Assembly (NCBI GenBank): GCA_021821185.1
Contig: JAKACU010000017.1
Coordinates: 1-26,883, forward strand
Direction of reading: 5' to 3'
DNA: 26,883 nucleotides
Origin: Bacillota bacterium
GTDB lineage: Bacteria; Bacillota; Bacilli; Alicyclobacillales; SLC66
Shown here: positions 6,823 to 15,300 of the stretch, piece by piece
Layout of the letters: each line of letters starts with the position of its first letter
Numbering within the stretch: position 1 is the stretch's first letter
Program-made: the position numbers and the translations under genes
Notes under the pieces: model-generated
What the model was told of the DNA's origin: nothing
What the model saw: the letters and a program-made list of their open reading frames with translations, nothing else
The model's database searches: none

Positions 6823-8196
6823 TTAAAAGCTCGCCATCGATGTAGCCATTTTTAAGGCGATACTGGCTGACGATGTGCTTGAAATCGAGTACAGTATATC
6901 TTTGCTAGCCCAATAAAAATGGCTAAATTGGGCAACTGGTGTGTTTTTTACCCACATGTAACCTGTGGTTTCTGGTAATAGGTGCGTGGCTAAGTAAGTA
7001 ACAATCTGCGTAGAAAGTTTCACGTCCGCGGTCGAAGATCCGGCTTCTACGTCGAATGTCCACTGACCTTCTTTCCATTTGACGAGTCCTAGCTGAGAAT
7101 AAACGGTTCCCTCAATTCCAGATCCAAGATTTACGGTCTTTGACACAGTACCTGCATAAGATGGAGTCGCAGCCATTTGCTGGACGACCGATAATGCAGT
7201 GGGTTTTTGCACATAGCCTTGTCCACCAAAACTAGCAAAAGATGTTGATGCGCTTTTCAGACTTAAGTTGACTTGATAATGACCATAACTTGCCGTATCC
7301 TGCTCTGTCATCGAGGATCCTTGTGCGGCGGTAATGCCCAAATTGAGTGGGGCAAGTAGAGGGATTGCTGTTGCGCCGCTTAGATGATTTATCGCCGCAA
7401 TCATTGCAGGTGCCGTTACCTTTGATGTGGATGACTGATACGTTTTTATCGAGGAAGCCATCTTTAAAGCATCCGTGGAACTGTGGTAATTGGCTACGGT
7501 CATGAGCGTTGTGCCAGAAAGAAAAGCCAACTGTGTATGCTCACCGTCGCCTGCATTTTGTACGACCATCTTACCTTGTTCACGAGGTAACGCCGCATTT
7601 TGCACTTGGGTGATGATCGCCTCAGCAACGCTGACATTTGCGGTAGGATTGCCATTGTTAACCTGAAATTGCCATGTACCCATGTGCCATGTGATGGTAC
7701 CCGCATAGATGCCATTATACAATTCTCCAGTCACCCCAGAGCCTAGGTAAATGGGATGCGGTGTGCCTGTAAGATGTTCAGCATAGCTTAGTGATCGGTT
7801 TAAAGCGGCGTGAGCAGCGCTTAAAGTTGCGTACTTATCAGCGCCAAATCCGCCCATCCATTGTGCGAGTCCATTATATTGTGGATCGTTGATGTCGGGG
7901 CTATTGATAGGTAGTGGCTTGTTAAGGGAGCGGATAGTGACACTGTAGCTCGTAGCGTTAGCCTGGACGAGAGCTGTCAAATATTGCCCACTTTGCTGTT
8001 GTGCAATATAAGTAGGAGCCATGAGCGCAATTTTTGTGCGCGGCTGTATATAACTCATCGCTGCCGTAACAACAGAAGGGAAATTTGTTTGCGGCACCGC
8101 CGCTTGAGTGATAAGACTGTCTTGAAATCCCCACCCACACATTGCAGTCACTCCACAACTTACCACGAATAAAATGCTAGAAAGACGCCAATTCAT
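6823..8196 (-). CDS. Secreted two-repeat protein of unknown function
   Basis: A 457-residue exported protein. The N terminus (MNWRLSSILFVVSC...) is a plausible Sec signal peptide; the cysteines there do not sit in a good lipobox. The mature part is two related halves. Each begins with an ALMAP/LLAP segment, contains YLGSGVTGELY or NLGSGIEGTVY, then a W-x-x-G-x-W-x-F strand pair (HMGTWQFQV; KEGQWTFDV), and ends with ALKMASS or ALKMATS. This is a duplication of a roughly 200-residue beta-rich unit. The length and Ser/Thr/Ala-rich composition suit an external protein. AAAGGAG precedes the ATG by nine bases. It is divergent from the sulfate-assimilation operon, sharing a 149-base intergenic region. 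Function not recognised. Confidence 0.75.
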   Translation of the reverse strand: MNWRLSSILFVVSCGVTAMCGWGFQDSLITQAAVPQTNFPSVVTAAMSYIQPRTKIALMAPTYIAQQQSGQYLTALVQANATSYSVTIRSLNKPLPINSPDINDPQYNGLAQWMGGFGADKYATLSAAHAALNRSLSYAEHLTGTPHPIYLGSGVTGELYNGIYAGTITWHMGTWQFQVNNGNPTANVSVAEAIITQVQNAALPREQGKMVVQNAGDGEHTQLAFLSGTTLMTVANYHSSTDALKMASSIKTYQSSTSKVTAPAMIAAINHLSGATAIPLLAPLNLGITAAQGSSMTEQDTASYGHYQVNLSLKSASTSFASFGGQGYVQKPTALSVVQQMAATPSYAGTVSKTVNLGSGIEGTVYSQLGLVKWKEGQWTFDVEAGSSTADVKLSTQIVTYLATHLLPETTGYMWVKNTPVAQFSHFYWASKDILYSISSTSSASIALKMATSMASF

Positions 8197-8262
8197 TTCA
8201 TCAATCTCCTTTGTCTCTATTTCAGCTTATTAGACGATGGAAAGCAAGATAAGTTTCATAAA

Positions 8263-8282
8263 ATTGATTGACGGTAATCAAT
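8263..8282. promoter_or_regulatory. Palindromic operator candidate overlapping the cysH -35
   Basis: ATTGATT and AATCAAT form a perfect 7-bp inverted repeat around six bases, overlapping the -35 box. It contains the T-N11-A pattern of LysR-type binding sites. The LysR protein encoded at 17612-18472 is a candidate ligand; this is inference. Confidence 0.45.
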
Positions 8283-8296
8283 CCGTGGAATATAAT
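8268..8296 (+). promoter_or_regulatory. Promoter of the cysH-sat-cysI operon
   Basis: TTGACG (8268-8273), a 17-base spacer and a perfect TATAAT (8291-8296) make a near-consensus sigma-A promoter. Transcription should start near 8303, leaving a leader of about 43 bases, too short for a SAM riboswitch or T-box. Confidence 0.8.
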
Positions 8297-8345
8297 ACTT
8301 TTATCTTAATTCATACTAAACTGATGAGATATAAGGGGAATTGAT

Positions 8346-9056
8346 ATGCCGCGTGGGTTATCTTCGGACGTAATCGCTGATTTGGCTCGTACTTATGAGA
8401 ATAAGTCGCCGCAAGAAGTAGTAACGGAAGCTGCAAAATGCATTTCCAATTTGACGTTTGCTTGCAGCTTTGGTGCTGAGGACATGGTGATTGTCGATAT
8501 GATTGCTAAGCTCAATCTCAAGATCCCTGTGTTTTACCTAGACACCAATCTGTTATTTGGCGAAACCTACGCGCTTTGTGATCTGGCACAAGAAACCTAT
8601 AAAAATGTGCAATTCGTGCAGGTCTTGCCTGCTGTGACACTGGAAGATCAAGCGCAAAAGTATGGTCAAGATCTTTTTAAAGTACGACCTGATCAGTGTT
8701 GTGCGCTGCGAAAAGTACAGCCATTAGAAAAACATTTAGAGGGTTTTGACGGCTGGATTACAGGCATACGCCGGGAGCAATCCCCAGCGCGGGCCAATGC
8801 GCAAACATTTGAAGTGGATGAGCGTTTTAATCTAACCAAGGTCAATCCTCTCGTGTTGTTTACAGAAGATGATGTGTGGGCTTACGTGCATGAACACAAC
8901 GTTCCTTACAATTCACTTCATGACCATGGTTATCCAAGCATTGGTTGTGCTCCATGCACCAATCCCGTTGCAAAAGGTGATGATCCACGCAGTGGTCGCT
9001 GGGCGGGGTTTGCTAAGACCGAATGCGGTTTGCACCAAGATACATCAGCGTCCTAA
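8346..9056 (+). CDS. cysH: Assimilatory adenylyl-sulfate (APS) reductase
   Basis: Reduces activated sulfate to sulfite with thioredoxin as electron donor; cytoplasmic. The 236-residue protein has the PP-loop-like start SFGAEDMV and the substrate region GWITGIRREQS. The catalytic cysteine is at 227, in ECGLH near the C terminus. It carries a Cys-Cys pair (118-119) and C-x-x-C (201-204), the four ligands of the [4Fe-4S] cluster that marks APS-using enzymes rather than the cluster-free PAPS reductase of enteric bacteria. Absence of an APS kinase gene nearby fits direct APS reduction. First gene of the operon; AAGGGG lies eight bases before the ATG. A 12-base gap separates it from sat. Confidence 0.95.
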   Translation: MPRGLSSDVIADLARTYENKSPQEVVTEAAKCISNLTFACSFGAEDMVIVDMIAKLNLKIPVFYLDTNLLFGETYALCDLAQETYKNVQFVQVLPAVTLEDQAQKYGQDLFKVRPDQCCALRKVQPLEKHLEGFDGWITGIRREQSPARANAQTFEVDERFNLTKVNPLVLFTEDDVWAYVHEHNVPYNSLHDHGYPSIGCAPCTNPVAKGDDPRSGRWAGFAKTECGLHQDTSAS

Positions 9057-9068
9057 GGAGAGGTAAAG

Positions 9069-10235
9069 ATGTTTAACGGAATTTTGCCACATGGTGGTCT
9101 ATTGGTACAGCGACAAGTTGAGGTACAACAACAACAAGAATATCTTCGCGAAGCGCAAACGTACCGCAAAGTAACGATCACTGATTGGTCGTTAAGTGAT
9201 TTGGAAATGATTGGTGTGGGAGCATTCTCGCCATTGACGGGTTTTCTCGGCGAAGCGGATTATCGGTCGGTATTGCAGACAATGCGCTTGGCGAATGGTC
9301 TAGTGTGGACGATTCCTGTGACCTTGCCGATAAGTAAAGAGGATGCCAAAGAAATTCGAGAGGGACATAAACTGTCCCTGTGCGGTGCTGATGGCGTTAT
9401 TTATGGGACTATGAGTGTGACGGAAGTTTACCCTTACGATCCATTACAAGAGGCACAAGCTGTCTATGGTACCACCGATCAAGAACATCCTGGGGTTCAC
9501 CGTTTACTCTCCCAACCGCCATTTTATGTAGCTGGGTCCATCATGTTGTTAAAGCGAAAACCGATCCACGAATTTGCATCTTTGTATCGTGATCCAGCAC
9601 AGGTTCGCGCCATTTTTAAGAACCGTCAATGGAAAACGGTGGTCGGATTTCAAACACGCAACCCAATTCATCGCGCGCATGAGTACATCCAAAAGACGGC
9701 GCTTGAAACGGTGGATGCTTTGCTGTTGCATCCTTTGGTAGGGACGACGAAAGCGGATGACGTACCAGCGCATATTCGAGTTAAAAGTTATGAGGTATTG
9801 CTTCAAAACTATTATCCGAAAGATCGCGTACTATTATCGGCGTACCCGGCGGCGATGCGTTATGCAGGACCGCGTGAAGCTGTATTTCATGCTATCGTGC
9901 GCAAAAATTACGGCTGCACCCATTTTATCGTGGGTCGCGATCATGCTGGTGTTGGAAGTTACTACGGAACGTATGACGCGCAAAAAATCTTTGCTCATTT
10001 TACGAGTGATGAACTTTCGATCAAACCTTTATTTTATGAAAATAGCTTTTATTGTGTGAAATGCGATGGAATGGCTTCGGAAAAGACGTGTCCACACGAC
10101 GTAGGTGAACGCATCATTCTTTCTGGAACAAAGGTTCGGGCGATCTTGCGCGCTGGAGAAAGACCGTCACCAAAATTTTCCCGACCGGAAGTGGCAGATG
10201 TTCTTGTACAAGGTTTGGCGGAGGTGGTCCAATGA
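9069..10235 (+). CDS. sat: Sulfate adenylyltransferase (ATP sulfurylase)
   Basis: Activates sulfate with ATP to give adenylyl sulfate (APS) and pyrophosphate, the substrate for the CysH encoded just upstream. Monomeric-type enzyme of 388 residues. The ATP-binding QTRNPIHRAHE motif starts at 195 (His201 and His204), HPLVGTTKADD follows, and the GRDHAGVG motif lies at 289-296. Near residue 335 there are CVKC and CPH, the cysteine/histidine arrangement of zinc-binding bacterial and archaeal ATP sulfurylases. AAGGAGAGG precedes the ATG. Its TGA overlaps the next ATG in an ATGA junction, so it is translationally coupled to the sulfite reductase gene. Confidence 0.96.
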   Translation: MFNGILPHGGLLVQRQVEVQQQQEYLREAQTYRKVTITDWSLSDLEMIGVGAFSPLTGFLGEADYRSVLQTMRLANGLVWTIPVTLPISKEDAKEIREGHKLSLCGADGVIYGTMSVTEVYPYDPLQEAQAVYGTTDQEHPGVHRLLSQPPFYVAGSIMLLKRKPIHEFASLYRDPAQVRAIFKNRQWKTVVGFQTRNPIHRAHEYIQKTALETVDALLLHPLVGTTKADDVPAHIRVKSYEVLLQNYYPKDRVLLSAYPAAMRYAGPREAVFHAIVRKNYGCTHFIVGRDHAGVGSYYGTYDAQKIFAHFTSDELSIKPLFYENSFYCVKCDGMASEKTCPHDVGERIILSGTKVRAILRAGERPSPKFSRPEVADVLVQGLAEVVQ

Positions 10236-11920
10236 GCAACGAAAAAAAACAGTTGACAGTTGAAGAAATTAAAAAGAAGAGTCGGCATTTGCGAGGTGCG
10301 ATTGTCGAGGAACTCGCCAATGGTAAGACGTATTTCACGGAAGAAGGCATTCAAGTTTTAAAGTTTCATGGCATGTACCAACAAGATGATCGCGATTTGC
10401 GTCAACAGCTAAAAAAAGAGGGTAAAGAAAAAGCCTACTCAATGATGATTCGTGCACGTATACCAGGTGGCGTGCTTTCATCGAAAGCATATCTGACGTT
10501 TGATCGACTGTCAGAACAGTTCGGTAATAGCACACTACGGATCACTACACGACAAACATTTCAAATTCATGGCATCCTTAAAAAAGACGTAAGACAAACG
10601 ATTCGCTCTCTTCATGACACCCTGATTACCACACTGGGGGGATGTGGTGATCAAGTCAGGAATATTCTCTTGTGTCCAGCTCCTCACGAAGGATTATTTC
10701 ATGAGCAATTACGTGTTCAATTAGAACGACTTGTTGATGCGTTATCGGCAAAAACGGCCGCTTACCATGAAATATGGTTGGATGGTGAGAAAGTGGCGTC
10801 AAACCAAGACGACGAAGAGCCACTGTACGGGCAAACCTATTTGCCGCGTAAATTCAAGTTGGCTATCGCCGTCGAGGGAGACAATTGTCTTGATGTCTAC
10901 GCCAATGATCTTGGTATCGTCGCGCATCGTGAAGGTGACGTGGTCAGTGGGTATACGCTGTTAGTTGGTGGCGGTATGGGGCGGAATCACACGAAAAAGG
11001 ATACGTACCCGCGAGTGGCTACTCCACTTTGTTTTGTTCTTCCAGATGATTTGGTGGAAACGGCGATAGCAATCGTGTCAATCCAACGTGATTATGGTAA
11101 TCGTACCGACCGTCAACACAGTCGCTTTAAGTATCTGCTTGATGAGCGTGGGCTTGACTGGTTTTCGGGAGAACTGCAACATCGTTTAGGGCGCTTGCTC
11201 GTGGCTCCACGTGATCTCACCTGGTCACAGACCACGGATCATCTTGGGTGGCATAAACAAGGGGAACATACTTGGTTTTTGGGCCTGCCAATTCAAAATG
11301 GCCGCATCCATAATGCGGGCTCGTTACAACTTAAAACGGCGTTACGTAGTATCGTGGAACGATTCGCGCCCGAAATTCATTTGACGACATCGCAAAATAT
11401 GTTGTTATGCCATCTTAGGGAAGACGATAAACCACTGATCGAAAGTATGTTGCGTGAGCACGGAGTTCACTTCGTAGAAGATATACCTACGATTGAGCGG
11501 TACGCCATGGCGTGTCCAGCCTTGCCAACATGTGGGCTGGCCATCACTGAATCTGAGCGGGTTATGCCAACAGTTCTTGCGAATCTTGAGCAGGTATTGG
11601 TCGAGCTTGGACTTGAAAGAGAGGAAATTTCCATTAGGATGACAGGATGTCCGAATGGGTGTACTCGTCCCTATGTGAGTGATATTGGCCTCGTTGGACG
11701 CGCTCCAGGTAAGTATGATGTATATCTTGGTGGTGATTTTTTTGGAACAAGACTTAATGAACTGTATGCGGAACTCGTTTCGCTATCCTCGTTGTCTGTC
11801 GTACTTTATGACATCTTACGTGATTTTAGGGATCATCACGTAAAAGACGAGCGTTTTGGTGCCTACTGTCATCGAGTTTCTGTCGAAGAACTTAAGAAAC
11901 GCGCCGAATCACAGAGGTGA
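10232..11920 (+). CDS. cysI: Assimilatory sulfite reductase hemoprotein (siroheme, [4Fe-4S])
   Basis: Reduces sulfite to sulfide with six electrons. The 562-residue protein has the doubled nitrite/sulfite reductase architecture. An N-terminal half contains TTRQTFQIHG and GGCGDQVRN, and the second half carries the four cluster cysteines Cys428, Cys434 (C-x5-C) and Cys473, Cys477 (C-x3-C, TGCPNGCTRPY), which bridge a [4Fe-4S] cluster to siroheme. The length and motifs fit the CysI beta subunit. No CysJ flavoprotein follows, so electrons must come from a partner encoded elsewhere or directly from ferredoxin. GGAGG sits seven bases before the ATG. The siroheme genes immediately downstream serve this enzyme. 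Confidence 0.94.
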   Translation: MSNEKKQLTVEEIKKKSRHLRGAIVEELANGKTYFTEEGIQVLKFHGMYQQDDRDLRQQLKKEGKEKAYSMMIRARIPGGVLSSKAYLTFDRLSEQFGNSTLRITTRQTFQIHGILKKDVRQTIRSLHDTLITTLGGCGDQVRNILLCPAPHEGLFHEQLRVQLERLVDALSAKTAAYHEIWLDGEKVASNQDDEEPLYGQTYLPRKFKLAIAVEGDNCLDVYANDLGIVAHREGDVVSGYTLLVGGGMGRNHTKKDTYPRVATPLCFVLPDDLVETAIAIVSIQRDYGNRTDRQHSRFKYLLDERGLDWFSGELQHRLGRLLVAPRDLTWSQTTDHLGWHKQGEHTWFLGLPIQNGRIHNAGSLQLKTALRSIVERFAPEIHLTTSQNMLLCHLREDDKPLIESMLREHGVHFVEDIPTIERYAMACPALPTCGLAITESERVMPTVLANLEQVLVELGLEREEISIRMTGCPNGCTRPYVSDIGLVGRAPGKYDVYLGGDFFGTRLNELYAELVSLSSLSVVLYDILRDFRDHHVKDERFGAYCHRVSVEELKKRAESQR

Positions 11921-11935
11921 GAGGGGTCAATACCA

Positions 11936-12733
11936 ATGAAAAAAGGCATCGTCTATCTTGTTGGTGCAGGACCCGGAGATCCTGATCTTTTAACCATTAA
12001 AGGGAAACGGTGCCTGCAACGTGCTGATGTGGTGGTATACGATCGCTTGGTAGCCAAAGCAATTTTGAAAATGGTTCCCAAGCGTGTACGTCTCATCGAC
12101 GTGGGTAAGGAAGCAGGTCATCACAAAGTACCCCAAGAAGCCATATCAGAACTTCTTGTGCATGAAGCTTTGCAGGGAAACCGTGTCGTTCGACTGAAAG
12201 GTGGTGACCCTTTCGTCTTTGGCCGAGGTGCCGAAGAAATTAACGAACTTGTTGAAGCGGGAATCGTGTTTGAAGTAGTGCCTGGCATTTCATCCGCAAT
12301 TGCTGTACCCGCTTATGCAGGTATTGCGCTTACGTGCCGAGGAATTGCTTCGTCCTTCACGGTGCTGACCGGACACAAAAGTGTATCTGAGGATGGATTT
12401 TCAATGCCAAATAAGTACACTGGTCAGGAAGGTACGCTTGTGATTCTGATGGGTCTTGACAACCTATCGTCAATAATGGATGAATTACTCAACAAAGAGT
12501 GGCCATCATCGACGCCTGTTGCGGTGATCGAATCAGGTACGACAAGGGAGCAAAACGTCGTCGAAGGAACCATTTCCACGATCGTTAACATGGTGAAGGA
12601 GCGGAGACTGCAGGCACCTGCCGTGATCGTGGTTGGGGAGGTGGTGCGACTGCGCGAAACGCTTTCATGGTATAAACCTTTTAAGCCAGTGTCCTCCATA
12701 GGGAGTCTTGCGGGTGGTCAAGGGCTTCTATGA
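11936..12733 (+). CDS. cobA: Uroporphyrinogen-III C-methyltransferase (SUMT)
   Basis: Transfers two methyl groups from S-adenosylmethionine to uroporphyrinogen III, giving precorrin-2, the first step to siroheme. The 265-residue protein shows the tetrapyrrole-methylase start VGAGPGDPDLLT (residues 9-20). It also has RLKGGDPFVFGRGAEE (GRGAEE at 96-101) and VPGISSAIAVPAYAGI, all diagnostic of SUMT. It is a stand-alone methyltransferase, as in YlnD of Bacillus, not the fused CysG. GAGAGGGG lies upstream, and it overlaps sirB by an ATGA junction. In this operon its product feeds siroheme to the preceding sulfite reductase. Confidence 0.94.
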   Translation: MKKGIVYLVGAGPGDPDLLTIKGKRCLQRADVVVYDRLVAKAILKMVPKRVRLIDVGKEAGHHKVPQEAISELLVHEALQGNRVVRLKGGDPFVFGRGAEEINELVEAGIVFEVVPGISSAIAVPAYAGIALTCRGIASSFTVLTGHKSVSEDGFSMPNKYTGQEGTLVILMGLDNLSSIMDELLNKEWPSSTPVAVIESGTTREQNVVEGTISTIVNMVKERRLQAPAVIVVGEVVRLRETLSWYKPFKPVSSIGSLAGGQGLL

Positions 12734-13539
12734 ATACAGAGCAGCCTGTTATGCAATCACACCATGATTCCTTAGGGATCATCGTCTTAGGTCACGGTAC
12801 GCGAGATGAGCAAGGATATCAGGAGTTTCTTGTATTTGTGGATACTTTATCACAATGGTTGACGGTTTCCCTACCTACAGACAGTTGGTGCGTAACCTAT
12901 GCCTTTTTAGAACTTGCAAAACCCGATTTTATGCAATCTATTAGGGAGTTGCATGCGAGAGGCATTCGCAAGATCCTCGTTGTTCCTGTGTTTCTGGTAT
13001 TGGCAGGCCATATGAAACGTGATGTGCCGCTTTTGATAGAACGAGCTTTTCATACCTTTCCTGGATTAGCTATGCAGGTACTTCCTGCTTTTGGTGACGA
13101 GGATGCTATTATTCAAGGACTGCTAAAACGGCTGCATGATATGACGGCAAATGTAGATGTCAGCCGCTGTGCTATCGTCCTTGTATACCGTGGAAGTAGC
13201 GATGTATCGGCTATAGAGCAGGTGCAAAAAGTTGCTGAAAAATTAGCCGATGCTCTTTTAACAAAGCAAGTTATGATGGCGTCGATGTTTGGCGTAGGAG
13301 AGTCTGTCGACAATGTGGTCGCGAGGGTACGCCATGCAGACGTCGATAGGATCATCATCTTGCCATTTCTGCTCTTTCACGGTTTCTTGTTTACGAAGCT
13401 GCGAAACCTAGTTAAGGATCGAGAAAGTGAAATAGGTGTGGTGCCTTGTGCGTTATCTTCTTATTTGGGCGTTCAAGAAACGCTTGTAGAACTCACCGCG
13501 CAACGCATCCTCAATTTTATATGGAAGGTGAAATCATGA
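12730..13539 (+). CDS. sirB: Sirohydrochlorin ferrochelatase (SirB/CbiX family)
   Basis: Inserts iron into sirohydrochlorin to make siroheme (cobalt in cobalamin synthesis, but the context points to iron). The 269-residue chain is the two-domain CbiX/SirB form. The N-terminal domain holds the metal-site histidines His22 (LGHGTR) and His94 (AGHMKRDVP). The C-terminal domain has the equivalent turn as YRGSSD, in which the histidine is lost, as is usual for the second domain. Both ends overlap neighbours by ATGA. Homologous position to YlnE in the Bacillus sulfate operon, but the dehydrogenase YlnF (SirC), needed between SUMT and SirB, is not in this window. Confidence 0.9.
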   Translation: MNTEQPVMQSHHDSLGIIVLGHGTRDEQGYQEFLVFVDTLSQWLTVSLPTDSWCVTYAFLELAKPDFMQSIRELHARGIRKILVVPVFLVLAGHMKRDVPLLIERAFHTFPGLAMQVLPAFGDEDAIIQGLLKRLHDMTANVDVSRCAIVLVYRGSSDVSAIEQVQKVAEKLADALLTKQVMMASMFGVGESVDNVVARVRHADVDRIIILPFLLFHGFLFTKLRNLVKDRESEIGVVPCALSSYLGVQETLVELTAQRILNFIWKVKS

Positions 13540-14456
13540 AAATTGCTTCTTCAATTACGGAACTTATTGGGCACACTCCCCTCATTACATTGCGTGGTAT
13601 TAGTGAAGAAACAGGCGCCATAGTCGTTGCCAAAGTTGAAAGTTTTAATCCTGGTGGCAGTGTGAAAGATCGCATCGGATTGGCGATGATCGAACAGGGT
13701 GAGGCGCAAGGTATCGTTCATAAAGACTCTATTCTCATCGAAGCGACAAGTGGCAATACAGGTATTGCCCTAGCGATGGCTGCGGCGGCCAAAGGGTATC
13801 GACTTGTCCTTGTCATGCCAGATACCATGAGTGTGGAACGTCGTCAAATCCTTCGTGCCTATGGTGCGGACTTGGAATTGACGCCAGGAGCGCAAGGCAT
13901 GAAAGGTGCGATTGCACGGGCCCAAGAGCTTGTTGCATCGGATTCTCGATACGTGATGATGCGGCAGTTTGAAAATGAAGCGAATCCAGAAATTCATCGG
14001 CAAACCACAGCCAGAGAAATTTATGAAGATACGGATGGACAGGTTGATTACTTGATTGCGGGGATTGGAACCGGTGGGACATTGACAGGTGTAGCTCAAG
14101 TAATCAAAGGCTACAAACCATCTTTTAAAGCGATTGCGGTTGAGCCCACAGGATCACCCGTTTTAGCTGGCGGTTCTCCCGGCCCACACAAGATTCAAGG
14201 CATTGGTGCTGGATTTATCCCACAAGTGCTTGATCAAAGTGTGATTGATGAAGTTGTCGCCGTAGAAAATGATGAGGCCTTTGAAGGCGCTCGGTATCTC
14301 GCTGCCAAAGAAGGTATCTTAGCAGGTATTTCTTCGGGCGCAGCCTATCATGCGGCAGCGATTTTGGCAAGGCGCAAGGAAAATAAGGGGAAATTATTAG
14401 TTGTTATTTTGCCTGACACAGGTGAACGTTATCTCTCGACCACGCTCTTTCAATAA
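13536..14456 (+). CDS. cysK: Cysteine synthase A (O-acetylserine sulfhydrylase)
   Basis: Makes cysteine from O-acetylserine and sulfide using pyridoxal phosphate; the end point of the operon. The 306-residue protein begins [12 protein letters not shown]. The PLP lysine is Lys44 in PGGSVKDR, followed by the substrate loop [10 protein letters not shown] and the phosphate-binding [10 protein letters not shown]. The C-terminal [12 protein letters not shown] is also standard. The start at ATG 13536 overlaps the sirB stop (ATGA), has GGAAGGTG upstream and gives the canonical N terminus. A longer in-frame reading from 13446 lies inside sirB and is not used. Length and motifs match CysK rather than cystathionine beta-synthase. 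No terminator is visible after it. Confidence 0.96.
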   Translation: MKIASSITELIGHTPLITLRGISEETGAIVVAKVESFNPGGSVKDRIGLAMIEQGEAQGIVHKDSILIEATSGNTGIALAMAAAAKGYRLVLVMPDTMSVERRQILRAYGADLELTPGAQGMKGAIARAQELVASDSRYVMMRQFENEANPEIHRQTTAREIYEDTDGQVDYLIAGIGTGGTLTGVAQVIKGYKPSFKAIAVEPTGSPVLAGGSPGPHKIQGIGAGFIPQVLDQSVIDEVVAVENDEAFEGARYLAAKEGILAGISSGAAYHAAAILARRKENKGKLLVVILPDTGERYLSTTLFQ

Positions 14457-14466
14457 GACAAGCATG

Positions 14467-14479
14467 TATAATCTATAAT
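14467..14479 (+). promoter_or_regulatory. Tandem -10-like hexamers before the ZIP gene
   Basis: Two perfect TATAAT hexamers lie at 14467-14472 and 14474-14479. Neither has a good -35 at normal distance. They may be an internal promoter for the ZIP-metI-metC genes; read-through from cysK is equally possible. Confidence 0.3.
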
Positions 14480-14535
14480 AAACGATCATATGTCCTCACA
14501 GAGATAGTTGCATTATCGAAGTGGGGTGGATCGTC

Positions 14536-15267
14536 TTGTGGAATGTCGTCTGGGTAAGTTTTTTGTCCGGTATGTCAACGCCTCTTGGCGGATTTTTCGT
14601 TACGCAATTTTCTTCAGTGACAAAAAAGACGCTGGCTTTTTTTCTTGGTTTGGCGGCAGGCATCATGATCACGGTGATTTTGGTGGACTTGATGCCTGCA
14701 TCTTTGCGTGCACCTAGGGGTCAGGAGCTGTTCGTATGGGGTACTATGGCGGGCTGGGTGTTTTTATGGGCGATCCGACGTGTCGTTGCTCGGCTAGATA
14801 GTTCGGTCGTAGATCCCTTACAACCGAATTTTCGGCAAATGGGAATTTTTATTGCCCTTGCCATTGGGCTGCATGACCTGCCTGAAGGCCTTGCAATTGG
14901 CGCTGGACATGCTGTGGAAGCCCAAGTGGGGTTAATCCTTGCACTTGCTATTGCCATGCACAATGTTCCTGAAGGTATGAGTGTGGCTATGCCGTTGTTG
15001 ATGTCTGGCATGCGGCGTCGTAATATTATTCTTCTAACGGTGGAACTAGGCCTCATTACACCGTTAGGGACACTTTTAGCTCTTTTGTTATTTCACATAT
15101 CTCAAATCTTCATCACCTTATCTCTTGCCTTTGCAAGTGGAAGTATGGCTTTTGTCGTCGCGCGGGATATTTTCCCGGAAGCGCTTCATGCAAAAGCGAG
15201 TTTGGCGTTACTAGGTATCGGCAGCGGTGTGCTCATCATGATGGCGGTTCATGCCCTACATGTGTAG
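14536..15267 (+). CDS. ZIP family metal transporter
   Basis: Divalent metal importer or exporter of the ZIP (ZupT/GufA-like) family, moving zinc, iron or manganese across the cytoplasmic membrane. About eight hydrophobic helices are visible. The two metal-site helices carry HDLPEGLAIG and HNVPEGMSVA, with the paired His and Glu residues of the binuclear centre. Length is about 243 residues, normal for bacterial members. I favour the TTG at 14536 because GGGGTGG sits six bases before it. A GTG at 14521 is in frame but has no ribosome binding site. It sits between the cysteine and methionine genes on the same strand, which hints at metal supply for sulfur metabolism, but the metal is unknown. 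Confidence 0.88.
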   Translation: MWNVVWVSFLSGMSTPLGGFFVTQFSSVTKKTLAFFLGLAAGIMITVILVDLMPASLRAPRGQELFVWGTMAGWVFLWAIRRVVARLDSSVVDPLQPNFRQMGIFIALAIGLHDLPEGLAIGAGHAVEAQVGLILALAIAMHNVPEGMSVAMPLLMSGMRRRNIILLTVELGLITPLGTLLALLLFHISQIFITLSLAFASGSMAFVVARDIFPEALHAKASLALLGIGSGVLIMMAVHALHV

Positions 15268-15300
15268 ATGAGTCAGGTTAACAAGGAAGGATAGTGAACG

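Noticed and set aside
8297..8345. SAM riboswitch or T-box leader for the sulfur operon
   Set aside because: The predicted leader is only about 43 bases. The metI gene also has just 33 bases upstream, too short for either element.
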